DNA of 64,000 bases from Xanthobacter autotrophicus (GCF_043194295.1 NZ_JBAFVK010000012.1), one strand, 5' to 3'; numbered from the stretch's first letter, positions 53,773-63,395 are shown. Notes: generated from the sequence alone by a model not told the origin. Numbers and translations: made by a program.

Positions 53773-54618
53773 TTACGTTTCCGCCCCCACCCTGTGGATG
53801 GCGGCGTGGCTGCCGACCTCAGCGACGGCGCGGACGCCGGCACCGGCCTCGGTGAGGGCGGTGATCACCTCGTCCACCCCATGGCCGGGGGGCAGCGAAG
53901 CGAGGAGCGCCGCGCCGTCTAGCGCTTCATCGGGCGCCACCACCACTTCGGCGAAGGCGGGTATGCCACGGCCCGCCGCCGCGCTCCATCCGGTGACGCG
54001 CAGCGAATAGACGCGGACCTCGCGCACGGCGGCATCATCGATGGGGTGGGAGACCACGAACACCGGCAACCCGGCGGGATGGTCCGCGCGCTCCACGAAC
54101 GGCAGGCGGGCGATGATCTTGGGGGCGCCCTCCGCCTCCAGCGCCGTCCACCACGGGTCCCCGGCGCCGGGGGCGACGGCGGCGATGAGGCCGAGGTCGC
54201 CCTTGGAGGACTTCACCGCGTCGATCACCCCCCGCGCACCCATGTGGGGTACGAACGGCACGGTGAAGCCGAAATGGAAGCGGGCGCTGTCGCGCATGGC
54301 TGGCTCGCCCACGGCAAGGTCGGCATGGACCGAATAAGGCGCCTGCACATAGGTGAAGGTGGCGATGATGACGCGCCAGATGCTCTCCACCGTGTCGAGG
54401 GGCAAGAGGCCGTGGTGGCGCTCCACCAGCCGGCGCATCATGTCGGCTTCGCGGGCCGGGCGGAAGGCCGAGCCGCTTTCCGCGCCTGCGGTGCGCTTCA
54501 CCTGCACCAGGCGGTCAATGATCGCGCTGCGCTCCATGAGGAGGCGGTGCATGGCCTCGTCGATGCGGTCGATCTCGGAGCGCAGGTCGGCGAGCGAAAG
54601 CGGGGGTTGAGTTTGCAT
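53773..54618 (-). CDS. Chorismate mutase (AroQ type) with C-terminal prephenate-dehydratase-like extension
   Basis: A 281-residue protein. The N-terminal ~90 residues form an AroQ chorismate mutase: SLADLRSEIDRIDEAMHRLLMERSAIIDRLVQVK, FRPAREADMMRRLVERHHG, VESIWRVIIA. The remaining ~190 residues (VHADLAVGEPAMRDSARFHFGFTVPFVPHMGARGVIDAVKSSKGDLGLI...) are typical of Rhizobiales chorismate mutase proteins and do not show the TRF motif of active prephenate dehydratase. Start at 54618 rather than the upstream ATG at 54675. First gene of the tyrosine operon, 59 bases before the aminotransferase. Confidence 0.9.
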   Translation of the reverse strand: MQTQPPLSLADLRSEIDRIDEAMHRLLMERSAIIDRLVQVKRTAGAESGSAFRPAREADMMRRLVERHHGLLPLDTVESIWRVIIATFTYVQAPYSVHADLAVGEPAMRDSARFHFGFTVPFVPHMGARGVIDAVKSSKGDLGLIAAVAPGAGDPWWTALEAEGAPKIIARLPFVERADHPAGLPVFVVSHPIDDAAVREVRVYSLRVTGWSAAAGRGIPAFAEVVVAPDEALDGAALLASLPPGHGVDEVITALTEAGAGVRAVAEVGSHAAIHRVGAET

Positions 54619-54711
54619 CTTGGCGTTCGCGCGGCTGGGAGGGGGAGCCTTAGCCGGAACGGGGCGCGGAATCAAAGGATTGTTGGGAGGCCGCCCGGCC
54701 GGTGCGCCTCG

Positions 54712-55233
54712 TCATGCCGCCGGGGGTGGCAGTTCGGGCTGGGGTGGCGGTGGAGGAAGTCGCCCCGCCCGCTCGGCCGGCGACCGCAGGATCGGCTTGA
54801 AAAAGCCGGCGGTGGAGCCGGCCACCAGCCAGTAGGCGAGCCCCGCCGCAAGGCCGGCGGCCACCACGTAGAACGGGTCGGAGGCCACGGCCGGCGTGCC
54901 GTCGGCGGGGGCGAAAAGCTGCGATCCGATCCAGGCGGAGACCACGCCATTGGCGGCATGGAACATCCAGGAGCGCACCGCGAAGGCCTCGGAGAACAGG
55001 ATGCCCACCGCCGCCACCAGCCACATGAGGGACAGGAGCACCACCAGCACCGTGGCCGAGGCGACGATGGCGATGACGAAGCCCAGCGCCGCCGCATCCG
55101 GCTGGGTCGCCTCGAACAGGGTGCCGATGCGCCATTCGCCGATGAGAATGACAGCCGAGCCCGCCATCACCGCGGCGAGATAGCCGACCGGTACCAGAAT
55201 GAGGCGCAGCAACAGGCGGGCGAAATTGTCCAT
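54712..55233 (-). CDS. Membrane protein of unknown function (four TM segments)
   Basis: A 173-residue protein. Hydrophobic segments lie at about 7-28, 47-72 (LGFVIAIVASATVLVVLLSLMWLV), 78-102 and 120-142. The tail is Pro-rich (RLPPPPPQPELPPPAA). No enzyme motif. It is 10 bases downstream of the VOC-family gene, which is in the same direction, so they may be co-transcribed. I do not recognise the family beyond a hypothetical membrane protein of Hyphomicrobiales. Confidence 0.78.
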   Translation of the reverse strand: MDNFARLLLRLILVPVGYLAAVMAGSAVILIGEWRIGTLFEATQPDAAALGFVIAIVASATVLVVLLSLMWLVAAVGILFSEAFAVRSWMFHAANGVVSAWIGSQLFAPADGTPAVASDPFYVVAAGLAAGLAYWLVAGSTAGFFKPILRSPAERAGRLPPPPPQPELPPPAA

Positions 55234-55243
55234 ACAGGTTCCG

Positions 55244-55621
55244 TCATTCCGGAAGGTGGCAGACGGCTTCCACGTTGAGGCCGTCGGGATCAAAGACGAA
55301 GGCACCGTAATAATGCGGGTGATAATGGGGCCGCAGCCCCGGTGCGCCGTTGTCGCGCCCGCCGTTGGCAAGCGCCGCTGCGTAAAAGGCGTCCACCGCC
55401 GCCCTGCTCGTGGCGGCAAATGCTACGTGCAGATGTCCGGTGGCGATGGGCGCGTCGCCGATCCAGAATTCCGGCTTGCCGGCGCCGAAGCCCACATAGG
55501 CATGGCCGCCCGGCGGGTTCGCCTCCATGACGATGCCGTAGCCGAGGGGGGCGAGGACGGCGAGGTAGAAGGCGCGCGAGCGCTCCATATCGCGCACGGA
55601 AATGCCCACATGGTCCAGCAT
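55244..55621 (-). CDS. VOC-superfamily (glyoxalase/dioxygenase-fold) protein
   Basis: A 125-residue single-domain VOC protein. MLDHVGISVRDMERSRAFYLAVLAPLGYG opens with the metal His, HVAFAATSRAAVDAFYAAAL contains the central pattern, and YYGAFVFDPDGLNVEAVCH ends with the metal Glu. Such proteins include lactoylglutathione lyases and antibiotic-resistance dioxygenase-fold enzymes; substrate unknown. ATG at 55621 lies 76 bases after RlmN. Confidence 0.93.
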   Translation of the reverse strand: MLDHVGISVRDMERSRAFYLAVLAPLGYGIVMEANPPGGHAYVGFGAGKPEFWIGDAPIATGHLHVAFAATSRAAVDAFYAAALANGGRDNGAPGLRPHYHPHYYGAFVFDPDGLNVEAVCHLPE

Positions 55622-55697
55622 GATGGTCTCCTCAGCCTGTTTGCCCGGCCCGCGCGGAGCCTATCGGCTTCGCGCGACAAGGTCCCGACGGGCCGGC

Positions 55698-56948
55698 CTA
55701 TTCGTCCTGCGCCATCATGGCGCGCAAGGCGAGGCGCTCGCGGGCCGAAAGCTTCTCGCTCTCGCTCTTCAGCTGGCCGCAGGCGGCAAGGATGTCGCGG
55801 CCGCGCGGCGTGCGCACCGGGCTCGCATAGCCGGCGCGGAACACGATGTCCGAGAAGCGCTCAATGGTCTCCCAGTCGGAGCATTCATACTGCGTGCCCG
55901 GCCAGGGGTTGAAGGGGATCAGGTTGATCTTGGCCGGCACCCCTTCCAGCAGCTTCACCAGCGCCCTGGCGTCGGCGGGGCTGTCGTTCACGCCCTTGAG
56001 CATGACGTATTCGAAGGTGATCCGCTTGGCGTTGGAGGCGGCGGGATAGGTGCGGCACGCCTCCATCAGCTCGGCGATGGGGTATTTCTTGTTGATGGGC
56101 ACCAGTTCGTCGCGCAGCTTGTCCCGCACCGCATGGAGCGAGATGGCGAGCATGGGGCCGACCTCGGCGCCCAGCCGCTCGATCTCCGGCACCACGCCGG
56201 AGGTGGACACCGTGATGCGCCGCCGGCCGAGGCCGAGGCCATCGCCGTCCGACAGGGTCTCGATGGCTTCCTTCACGCTGTCATAGGCATAGAGCGGCTC
56301 GCCCATGCCCATGAAGACGATGTTGGTGACCAGCCGATCGCCCTCGGTGGGCAGGCCGGGACCCACCGCGCGGTCGCGGCCGGGATAGTCGCCGAGGCGG
56401 TCGCGGGCCACCATCACCTGCGCCACGATCTCGGCCGCGGTGAGGTTGCGCACCAGCCGCTGGGTGCCGGTGTGGCAGAACGAGCAGTTGAGCGTGCAGC
56501 CCACCTGGCTGGAGACGCAGAGCGTGCCGCGATCACTTTCGGGGATGTAGACGGTCTCGATGTCATGGGGCCGCTCGCCCGGATGGTCGGCCGGAAAGCG
56601 CAGCAGCCACTTGCGGGTGCCGTCCTGGGACACCTGCTCCATCACGATCTCCGGCCGCGCCAGCGAGTAGGCGGCGGCGAGATCGGCGCGCAGGTGCTTG
56701 GAGACGTTGGTCATCTCCGCAAAGTCGGTGGCGCCGCGCAGGTAGATCCAGTGCCAGAGCTGGTTCACCCGCATGCGCCGGTCGGAGCCGCGCACGCCAA
56801 TAGCGTCGAGCGCCGCGCCCAGCTTGTCCCGGTCGAGGCCGATGAGGGAGGGCAGGGGCGCAGGCGCGCCGATCACCGGCATGGGCGCAGCTTCGGGCGT
56901 GGTGGCGTCGGGCGCGGTCTCGGAAGTGGACATCATGGCGTCACACAT
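55698..56948 (-). CDS. rlmN: 23S rRNA (adenine2503-C2)/tRNA (adenine37-C2) methyltransferase RlmN
   Basis: A 416-residue radical-SAM enzyme. The 4Fe-4S motif is C151-x3-C155-x2-C158 (GCTLNCSFCHTG), preceded by RGTLCVSSQV. Other conserved parts are MGMGEPLYAYDSV, ITVSTSGVVPEIERLG, AISLHAVRDKLRDELVPINKKYP, YVMLKGVNDS and the C-terminal RTPRGRDILAACGQL with the methyl-carrying Cys. An alternative ATG is at 56936. It is a single gene. Confidence 0.97.
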   Translation of the reverse strand: MCDAMMSTSETAPDATTPEAAPMPVIGAPAPLPSLIGLDRDKLGAALDAIGVRGSDRRMRVNQLWHWIYLRGATDFAEMTNVSKHLRADLAAAYSLARPEIVMEQVSQDGTRKWLLRFPADHPGERPHDIETVYIPESDRGTLCVSSQVGCTLNCSFCHTGTQRLVRNLTAAEIVAQVMVARDRLGDYPGRDRAVGPGLPTEGDRLVTNIVFMGMGEPLYAYDSVKEAIETLSDGDGLGLGRRRITVSTSGVVPEIERLGAEVGPMLAISLHAVRDKLRDELVPINKKYPIAELMEACRTYPAASNAKRITFEYVMLKGVNDSPADARALVKLLEGVPAKINLIPFNPWPGTQYECSDWETIERFSDIVFRAGYASPVRTPRGRDILAACGQLKSESEKLSARERLALRAMMAQDE

Positions 56949-57051
56949 AATGCCTTCGGCTCGCGCTTTCCACTTGGAGTTCCACCTTGAAGATGCAGGG
57001 CTGCTCCCGGATTCACGCGGGGTGCCCCAAGGTCCGTCGCTGGCTGGGGCT

Positions 57052-57984
57052 TCAGTGCGGCCGCATGCCCTCGTGGATGGCGCGGGGAATGATGGCGCCC
57101 CGGTGCATGATCACCTCCGCGGCGAGGCGATGGCCGGCGCGGGCGGCCTCCTCGGGGCGGGCGCCCTGCAGGCGGGCGGAGAGATAGCCTGCATTGAAGC
57201 TGTCGCCGGCGCCGGTGGTGTCGAGAGGGGCGACCGCGCGCTCCACCGGCACCTCCACCGTGCGCCCATCCGCATGGACAAGGGCGCCGGCTGCTCCGTT
57301 CTTCACCACCACTTCGGTCAGGCCATACGTGGTCATGCGCTCGATGGTGGCGGCGGGGGAGGCATCGCCCCACAGGGCTACCTCGTCCTCGAAGGTGGGC
57401 AGGGCCATGGACGAGCGCTTCAGCGCCTCGGCGAACACGGTGCGCGCGCGGTTGAGGTCGCCGCCCCAGTTGCGCGGGCGGAAATTGCCGTCGAAGACCT
57501 GCAGTCGCCGACCCTGGGTGGTGCTGCCAGCCATTTCCAGCGCCGCGAGGAAGCGGCCGAGGCCCTGGTTTGAATAAAGCGACAGGGTGATGCCGGAGAA
57601 ATAGACGGCGCGCGCATCCACCAGCGCCGCCGCCACCTGCTGCCAGCCCTCGGCCTCGAACAGGGTTCGGGCGGGGGCGGTGTCGCGCCAGTAATTGAAG
57701 CTACGCTCGCCGGCATCGTCGGTGGTGATGAGATAGAGCCCCGGCACCCGGCCCCTGAGGCGGGGCACGAGACTCATGTCCACCGCTTCCGCGGCGCCGA
57801 GGGCAAGAATTTCGGAGGAGAAGGGGTCGTCCCCGAGCGCGGTGGCATAGGCCACGTCCACACCGGCGCGGGCGAGATAGACCGCCGTGTTGAAGGTGTC
57901 GCCGCCATAAGCAAGGCCGAAGCGCCCGTCGGACCCGCGGGCCAGCTCCACCATGACCTCACCCACGCAAACCACCTTGGACAC
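57052..57984 (-). CDS. PfkB-family sugar kinase, 2-keto-3-deoxygluconate kinase-like
   Basis: A 310-residue kinase. FGLAYGGDTFNTAVYLARAG near the N-terminus (substrate loop), YLITTDDAGERSFNYWR and catalytic-base/anion-hole motif APLDTTGAGDSFNAGYL (about 245-262) are typical of KDG kinases (KdgK), which phosphorylate 2-keto-3-deoxygluconate for the Entner-Doudoroff-like pathway. GTG start at 57984. The upstream region carries a TGTATT-TT-AATACA palindrome at 58061-58074, a plausible GntR-type operator. No other uronate genes are in the window. Confidence 0.92.
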   Translation of the reverse strand: MSKVVCVGEVMVELARGSDGRFGLAYGGDTFNTAVYLARAGVDVAYATALGDDPFSSEILALGAAEAVDMSLVPRLRGRVPGLYLITTDDAGERSFNYWRDTAPARTLFEAEGWQQVAAALVDARAVYFSGITLSLYSNQGLGRFLAALEMAGSTTQGRRLQVFDGNFRPRNWGGDLNRARTVFAEALKRSSMALPTFEDEVALWGDASPAATIERMTTYGLTEVVVKNGAAGALVHADGRTVEVPVERAVAPLDTTGAGDSFNAGYLSARLQGARPEEAARAGHRLAAEVIMHRGAIIPRAIHEGMRPH

Positions 57985-58060
57985 GAGCGCCTCCGCCGAT
58001 TTTTCCCCACCTGACGGGGCGACCCTAGCAACACCTGAGCGGCGATCAAATCGTTTTTAT

Positions 58061-58074
58061 TGTATTTTAATACA
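58061..58074. promoter_or_regulatory. AT-rich palindrome upstream of the sugar kinase
   Basis: TGTATT-TT-AATACA, perfect 6-bp arms in the middle of an AT-rich island (58047-58075) that contrasts with the surrounding GC-rich DNA. It is 77-90 bases upstream of the kinase GTG. The size and AT content fit an operator of a GntR- or LacI-type sugar regulator overlapping the promoter. Confidence 0.55.
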
Positions 58075-58193
58075 TCCGCGAGGGGCGAGAGCGCCGGTCT
58101 TTCCCCGCCCGCGACGTGTCGGCGTGTTGCTGGTAAATCCGTGTGGCACCAAGGGAAACGCACTTCCGTTAGGTCAATGGCCCGCGTGGGCGG

Positions 58194-58913
58194 CTATTCC
58201 GCCAGCGGGGGTACGGTGTGGGTCCAGGTTCCCGGGCGGTCCTGGGGGCCCTGCGCAAGAGCCGCCGCGCCGCCGGGTGCCGGCGGACGGCCGTAGCGGG
58301 CGCGCAGCTCGCCGGCACGGCGAGTGTTGGCCTCCATGAGGCACAGGGCGCGCTGCTCGAAATTGCCGATGCCGCGCGGCCCCTCGAACGGGGCGACGCT
58401 CTGGCAGTCGAAATTGCGGTAGAGCAGGAAGCGCGACTGGGCCTCATCCAGCATGGTCTTCCACCGCGCGCGCTGGACGCCCTGGAGGTCGTTCCGCGCC
58501 TCGATCACGGTGAAGGCGTTGGCAAGCTCGGCCTCCAGTGCCTGCTCGGAGGTGCGGGTGGCCTCGAACAGGCAGCGGTTGTACTGCCCGCCCGAAATCT
58601 TCTCCTTCGGACAGGCCGGCGAGCCGGACCAGCGTTCAGGGGCGGGCGCAGCGGCGCCGCGGCCGGCGGACGGGGCGGGGGCGTGCACCGCTTCAGCCGC
58701 CTCGGGGGCTGCCTGAACGATCGATGCCGGATCCTCTGACAAGGCGGGAGCGGACATGGTGTCGACCGCGCTGTCCGCCGGTGCGGGCTCGGTCAGTCCT
58801 GGCGCGACAGGCGGATCCGGCGGTGGGGCGATGGCGAGCATGATCAACGGGCTCAGCGCGAGCGCGAGGACGGCCAGGCCAAGCCAGCGCCCCCGCGCGG
58901 TGCGCGCCGCCAC
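58194..58913 (-). CDS. Exported protein with LprI/DUF1311 domain
   Basis: A 239-residue protein: signal anchor (LAVLALALSPLIMLAIA), a long Pro/Ala-rich spacer (about 30-95), then a DUF1311/LprI-type domain (about 98-205): CPKEKISGGQYNRCLFEATRTSEQALEAELANAF, RARWKTMLDEAQSRFLLYRNFDCQ, GIGNFEQRALCLMEANTRRAGEL with conserved cysteines. LprI proteins are lysozyme inhibitors in mycobacteria; most proteobacterial members are uncharacterised. GTG start at 58913 is 4 bases after the aminotransferase stop, so the two genes form an operon. Confidence 0.87.
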   Translation of the reverse strand: MAARTARGRWLGLAVLALALSPLIMLAIAPPPDPPVAPGLTEPAPADSAVDTMSAPALSEDPASIVQAAPEAAEAVHAPAPSAGRGAAAPAPERWSGSPACPKEKISGGQYNRCLFEATRTSEQALEAELANAFTVIEARNDLQGVQRARWKTMLDEAQSRFLLYRNFDCQSVAPFEGPRGIGNFEQRALCLMEANTRRAGELRARYGRPPAPGGAAALAQGPQDRPGTWTHTVPPLAE

Positions 58914-58916
58914 GCC

Positions 58917-60104
58917 TCAGGCCACCTTGCGGTTGGCGGCGAGGAAGTCGCCCATGCGCGCCAGCGCCGCCGTGATATTCTCCCGCGAGGTGGCATAGGA
59001 CAGCCGGAGATAGCCTTCGCCATAAACGCCGAAATCCGGCCCGCCGATGACCGCCACGCCGGCCTCCTCCAGCAGGGCGGAGGCAAGCTTCTTGGCTTCG
59101 CTCCAGCCGGCGCCGGACACGTTGGGGAAGGCGTAGAAGGCGCCCTTGGGCGTCGCGCAGCGCACGCCCGGCAGGGCGTTCAGCCCTTCCACGACGATGC
59201 GGCGGCGGGCGTCGAACTCGGCCGTCATGGCCTCCACAGCATCCTGCGGGCCTTCAAGGGCGGCGATGCCGGCATATTGGGTGGCGGCGTTCACGCAGCT
59301 CCAGCAATTGACCGCCAGCTTGCGCACCTTGTCGTAGAGGTCCTTCGGCCAGATGGAATAGCCGAGGCGCCAGCCGGTCATGGCATACGTCTTGGACCAG
59401 CCGTTGAGCAGGATCAGCCGGTCGCGGATCTGCGGATAGGCCAGAAGGGTGCGGTGTTCCTCGCAGTCGAACAGGAAGCGGTCGTAGATCTCATCTGACA
59501 TCACCGCCACATGGGGGTGGGCGGCAAGGCCCTTCACCAGCTTGTCGATCTCGGCTGCCGGGGTGACGCCGCCGGTGGGATTGGCCGGCGAGTTGATGAT
59601 GAGCAGGCGCGTGCGCGGGGTGATCAGCGCCAGCGTCTCCTCCGCCGAGAAGGCGAAGCCGTTGGCCTCGCGGATCGGCACCGGGACGGGGGTGGCGCCG
59701 GTATGCTCGATCATGGAGCGGTAGATGGGGAAGCCGGGGTCCGGATAGAGGATCTCCGCCCCCGGCTCGCCGAACAGGCGGATGGCCGCATACATGGTGA
59801 CCTTGCCGCCTGGCATGATCATGACCAGGTCCGGGTCAACCTCCACGCCGTAGCGGCGGTTGAGGTCGGCGGCCACCGCCTCGCGCAGGGGCAGGATGCC
59901 CACCGAGGGCGTATAGCCGTGCTGGCCGTCGCGCAGCGCCTTCACGGCGGCCTCGACGACGTGGTCCGGGGTGCGGAAGTCCGGCTGGCCGATGCCCAGG
60001 TTGAGGATGGACCGCCCTTGCCCGGCCAGCGCCGTGGCGCGCGCCAGCACGGCGAAGGCGTTCTCCTCGCCGATGCGGTCGAAGGGGGCGGTGGTGGTCA
60101 GCAT
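58917..60104 (-). CDS. Aspartate/aromatic aminotransferase family enzyme (class I)
   Basis: A 395-residue PLP aminotransferase. ILNLGIGQPDFRTPDHVVEA, MPGGKVTMYAAIRLFG, YPDPGFPIYRSM, INSPANPTGGV, SDEIYDRFLFD, PLP lysine in NGWSKTYAMTGWRLGY and GEGYLRLSYATS are all present, as in AspC/AatA-type aspartate aminotransferases. ATG at 60104 has AGGAG eight bases upstream. It is followed immediately by the LprI-type gene. Confidence 0.94.
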   Translation of the reverse strand: MLTTTAPFDRIGEENAFAVLARATALAGQGRSILNLGIGQPDFRTPDHVVEAAVKALRDGQHGYTPSVGILPLREAVAADLNRRYGVEVDPDLVMIMPGGKVTMYAAIRLFGEPGAEILYPDPGFPIYRSMIEHTGATPVPVPIREANGFAFSAEETLALITPRTRLLIINSPANPTGGVTPAAEIDKLVKGLAAHPHVAVMSDEIYDRFLFDCEEHRTLLAYPQIRDRLILLNGWSKTYAMTGWRLGYSIWPKDLYDKVRKLAVNCWSCVNAATQYAGIAALEGPQDAVEAMTAEFDARRRIVVEGLNALPGVRCATPKGAFYAFPNVSGAGWSEAKKLASALLEEAGVAVIGGPDFGVYGEGYLRLSYATSRENITAALARMGDFLAANRKVA

Positions 60105-60364
60105 GGCGTGGCTCCTCGGGATAACGGCCCCACGCCCGGCGTCTGGCGCGCCGCTCGGCGGGGGAGGCACTGGATAGCAAAGATGTCAGGGGGAGGGGAG
60201 AGGCATGAAGGGCCGTCCCCGGCACGCCCGCTCAGGGCCGGTGGGATTTCCGGCCCGATGATGCGATGCGATGGCGGTAATTGTGCACGGTGCCACCTTC
60301 TGGTTTATATGCACCCATCTGTCTGCGCGTCAGCCGCACCACTCCGGGGGATAAAGCGCGCGCC

Positions 60365-62968
60365 ATGGGACCTCAGGACCGGAAGCTGCTGAACTGGCGC
60401 GCGGGCGCGGTGGCGGCGGCGATCTTCGCCGCGGGCCTTGCGGCGACGTGGGCGGCCGGGTCGCTGGCACGGCACATCATCCACTCCAATACCCAGGGCC
60501 GGTTTTCGGCCGATACCGCCGAGATGGCCTCGGCCGTTGGCGAGCGGGTGCGGGCCCACGCCGAAGTGCTGGTGAGCATGCAGGGGCTCTATGCCTCGGT
60601 GGGACGCATCGACCGCGCCCAGTTCCAGCGCTATGTGGACGTGCTCGACCTGGTGCGGCGCTATCCGGGCTTCGAGGCGCTCCAGGTGCTGCGCCACGTG
60701 ACGCCGGAAGGCCTCGACGCCTTCATCGCCGAGACGCGCACAGACACCAGCGTCGATCCGCGCGGCCAGCCGAGTTACACCGTCCATCCGGCCGGGCCGC
60801 GCCCAGTCTACAATGTCATCCAGTTCGTGGAGCCCATGCGGGGCAATGAGCGGGTGCTGGGCTTCGACGTGGGCTCCAACCCGGCGCAGCTCGACAGCCT
60901 GGTGCGCGGCGGGGACACCGGGCGCATCGTCGCCACGCCCCCGGTCAAGCTGTTGCAGGACGAGAGCGGCGGGCTCGGCTTCATCCTGCGCGCGCCGCTC
61001 TACAAGGCGGGGGAGCTGACCGCCACCGTGGACCAGCGCCGCAACGCCCTGCTGGGCTTTGCCGCCGCCGTCTATCGCGCCAACGATCTCATGCGCGGCG
61101 TGCTCGATGCCCGCACCCTCCAGCAGATGAATGTGCGGGTACTCGATCGCGGCTATGCCCGCGTGACCTCGGAAGGCGCTGTCACTGCCGAGCCGGCGGA
61201 CCCGTCCGCCACCGCCGTGCTGCTGTTCGACAGCCGTGAGCCGAACCTGCAGGTGGTGACCCCTGTGGCGGAGGTGCCGATCGGCATCGCCGCCGAACGG
61301 TCCCTGGTGGTGGGCGACCGGCTGTGGCTGCTGCATTTCGCGGCGCGGGCGGGATCGAGCTACGCGGCCGACCCGACCATTCCAACCGTGGTGCTGGCGA
61401 GCGGCTCGGTCATCAGCCTGCTTTTGGCCGGCATGGCGCTGTCGCTCATGCGCGCGGGCCGGCTGTCCCGCAGCCTCGGCGCGCTCGATGCCGAGCAGCG
61501 GGCGCTGGTGGAAAATCCGCTCGCGGGCATCCTGTTCACCCGCGGGCGGACGGTGGTGCGCGGCAATCACCGCATGGGAGACCTGTGCGGTCGCCCGCCT
61601 GAAGCCCTGGCCGGTCTCGACCTCGCAGATCTCGCGGCGCGACCGGAGGATGCCGCTGCCTTCGAGGCGGCCCTCGCCGCCATCGCCGCGGGCGGCACTG
61701 CCGCGCTGGAACTGCACCTCAAATGTCCCGATCGCCCGCCCGTGGTGGTGGATGCGTTCGGGCGTCCCTTGTTCCTCCAGGGGCGCCGGGGCGACGGGGA
61801 GGTGTTGTGGGTGATGCAGGACAAGACCGACGCGCTCGCCGTGGAGGCCGAGCGGCGCGGCCATGAGCAGGCGCTGCACGAGGCCAATGCCCATCTCATC
61901 CGTCTCGTCGATGCCGCCGAGGCGCGCACCATGGAGATCACCCTCCTCGCCGAGCTGAGCTCCATCCTGCAATCCTGCCAGTCCATGGACGAGGTCTTCG
62001 CCTCGGTCCAGGCCTATGCGGCGCGGCTGTTCCCGGACGAGGCCGGCGCCGTCTATGTGCTCAACCGCAAGCGGGCCCAGGTGGTGCGCGGCGGCCGCTG
62101 GGGCGTTCCCCGCGCCGATCTGGCCTCCTTTGCCCCTGACGCATGCTGGGCGCTGCGCCGGGGACAGGCCTTCCCCGTCTCCGAGGCGAGCCGAGGCCTC
62201 GTCTGCGACCATGTGGCGGGGGCCGTCGGCGAGGGCGGCGTCCCGAATCATGTGTGCCAGCCGCTGATCGCGCGCAATCGTCTTCTGGGTCTGCTCTATC
62301 GCGAACCGGCGGCGGAGGGGGCCAGCGCCTCGGCCTTGCAGCTTGCCACCATGCTGGCCGAGCAGGTGTCCCTCGCCCTCGCCAATATCGATCTGCGCGA
62401 GCAATTGCGCGGCCAGGCCCTGCGTGATCCGCTCACCGGCCTCGGAAACCGCCGCTTCGTGGAGGACGCGTTGGCGTTGCAGATTGCCGGCATCGCGGGG
62501 GACGGGCGGCCGCTGTCGGTGGCGCTCATCGACCTCGACCATTTCAAGCAGATCAACGACACCCACAGCCACGAGGCCGGGGACGCGGTGCTGCGCGCCA
62601 TCGGCGACGTGCTGCGCGCCAACACCCGTCAGAGCGACATCATCGCCCGCTACGGCGGCGAGGAATTCCTGCTGCTGCTGCCCAATACCGGGCCGGACGG
62701 GGCGCTCGCGGTGGCGAACCACCTGCTCCAGGCGGTGCGCAGCCTGCGCGTGCTCTGGTCGGGCGGAGTGCTGGACGGCATCACCGCCTCCATCGGCATC
62801 GCAGCCTTTCCCGACCACGTCAGCCGGCCGGACGACCTGATCGTCGCCGCCGACGCGGCGCTCTACCGCGCCAAGGCGGTGGGACGCGACCAGGTGGTGG
62901 TGAGCGCCGCCGCGCCCGATTTGGCCGGACAGCAGCCGGACATGTCGACCCTGCACGCCGTGGAGTGA
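60365..62968 (+). CDS. Membrane diguanylate cyclase: CHASE, PAS, GAF, GGDEF
   Basis: An 867-residue sensor. TM1 about 14-33; CHASE-type periplasmic domain about 50-320 (GRIDRAQFQRYVDVLDLVRRYPGFEALQVL is typical CHASE); TM2 about 338-358; PAS about 375-500; GAF about 540-680; GGDEF about 690-855 with DPLTGLGNRRFVED, LIDLDHFKQINDTHSHEAGD and RYGGEEF (about 763). RQSD (R-x-x-D) sits five residues before GGEEF, an intact inhibitory I-site. No EAL domain. ATG at 60365 preferred to one 28 codons upstream. It makes c-di-GMP in response to an external small molecule. Confidence 0.94.
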   Translation: MGPQDRKLLNWRAGAVAAAIFAAGLAATWAAGSLARHIIHSNTQGRFSADTAEMASAVGERVRAHAEVLVSMQGLYASVGRIDRAQFQRYVDVLDLVRRYPGFEALQVLRHVTPEGLDAFIAETRTDTSVDPRGQPSYTVHPAGPRPVYNVIQFVEPMRGNERVLGFDVGSNPAQLDSLVRGGDTGRIVATPPVKLLQDESGGLGFILRAPLYKAGELTATVDQRRNALLGFAAAVYRANDLMRGVLDARTLQQMNVRVLDRGYARVTSEGAVTAEPADPSATAVLLFDSREPNLQVVTPVAEVPIGIAAERSLVVGDRLWLLHFAARAGSSYAADPTIPTVVLASGSVISLLLAGMALSLMRAGRLSRSLGALDAEQRALVENPLAGILFTRGRTVVRGNHRMGDLCGRPPEALAGLDLADLAARPEDAAAFEAALAAIAAGGTAALELHLKCPDRPPVVVDAFGRPLFLQGRRGDGEVLWVMQDKTDALAVEAERRGHEQALHEANAHLIRLVDAAEARTMEITLLAELSSILQSCQSMDEVFASVQAYAARLFPDEAGAVYVLNRKRAQVVRGGRWGVPRADLASFAPDACWALRRGQAFPVSEASRGLVCDHVAGAVGEGGVPNHVCQPLIARNRLLGLLYREPAAEGASASALQLATMLAEQVSLALANIDLREQLRGQALRDPLTGLGNRRFVEDALALQIAGIAGDGRPLSVALIDLDHFKQINDTHSHEAGDAVLRAIGDVLRANTRQSDIIARYGGEEFLLLLPNTGPDGALAVANHLLQAVRSLRVLWSGGVLDGITASIGIAAFPDHVSRPDDLIVAADAALYRAKAVGRDQVVVSAAAPDLAGQQPDMSTLHAVE

Positions 62969-63203
62969 CGGCTTTCGTTATGGGCTAAGGCCGGCCCACA
63001 AAGGCGCTCCGGCGTACCTGGCAAGCGGTCTGCCGGAGCCGCCGTCCCCATAGTCACCGTCCGTTGTGTGATGTCGCGGCGGGGTCCCACTCACCACCGC
63101 TCCCGCTGCGCCTGCAACTGCGCGGCCCCCGTCCATGCGTGGCGGCCCATGCGTGGGATGGGAGGAGGATTGCGCGGATGGTGTATGGGAAATCAGAGGT
63201 ATG

Positions 63204-63280
63204 TGGTAGCAGCGGGCGGATTTGAACCGCCGACCTCCGGGTTATGAATCCGGCGCTCTCACCAACTGAGCTACGCTGCC
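63204..63280 (-). tRNA. tRNA-Met (elongator, anticodon CAT)
   Basis: On the minus strand GGCAGCG (63280-63274) pairs with CGCTGCT, with one G-T pair at the end. The D-arm reads TAGCTCAGTTGGTGAGAGC, the anticodon loop TTCATAA gives CAT, the T-arm reads GGTTCAAATCC, and A-CCA is encoded at 63207-63204. Length is 77 bases. The D-arm and mismatch-free first stem fit an elongator rather than initiator tRNA-Met. Confidence 0.96.
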
Positions 63281-63395
63281 ACGCGGAGAGACGCGCATAT
63301 AGGGGCGGTGTGGCGCGGGTGTCAAGAAAGCGGAGGGCGCGGAACGATGCCCCGCACCCGATTTCCACCGCTGCACCGCTCCCGCTGAGGCCGGA

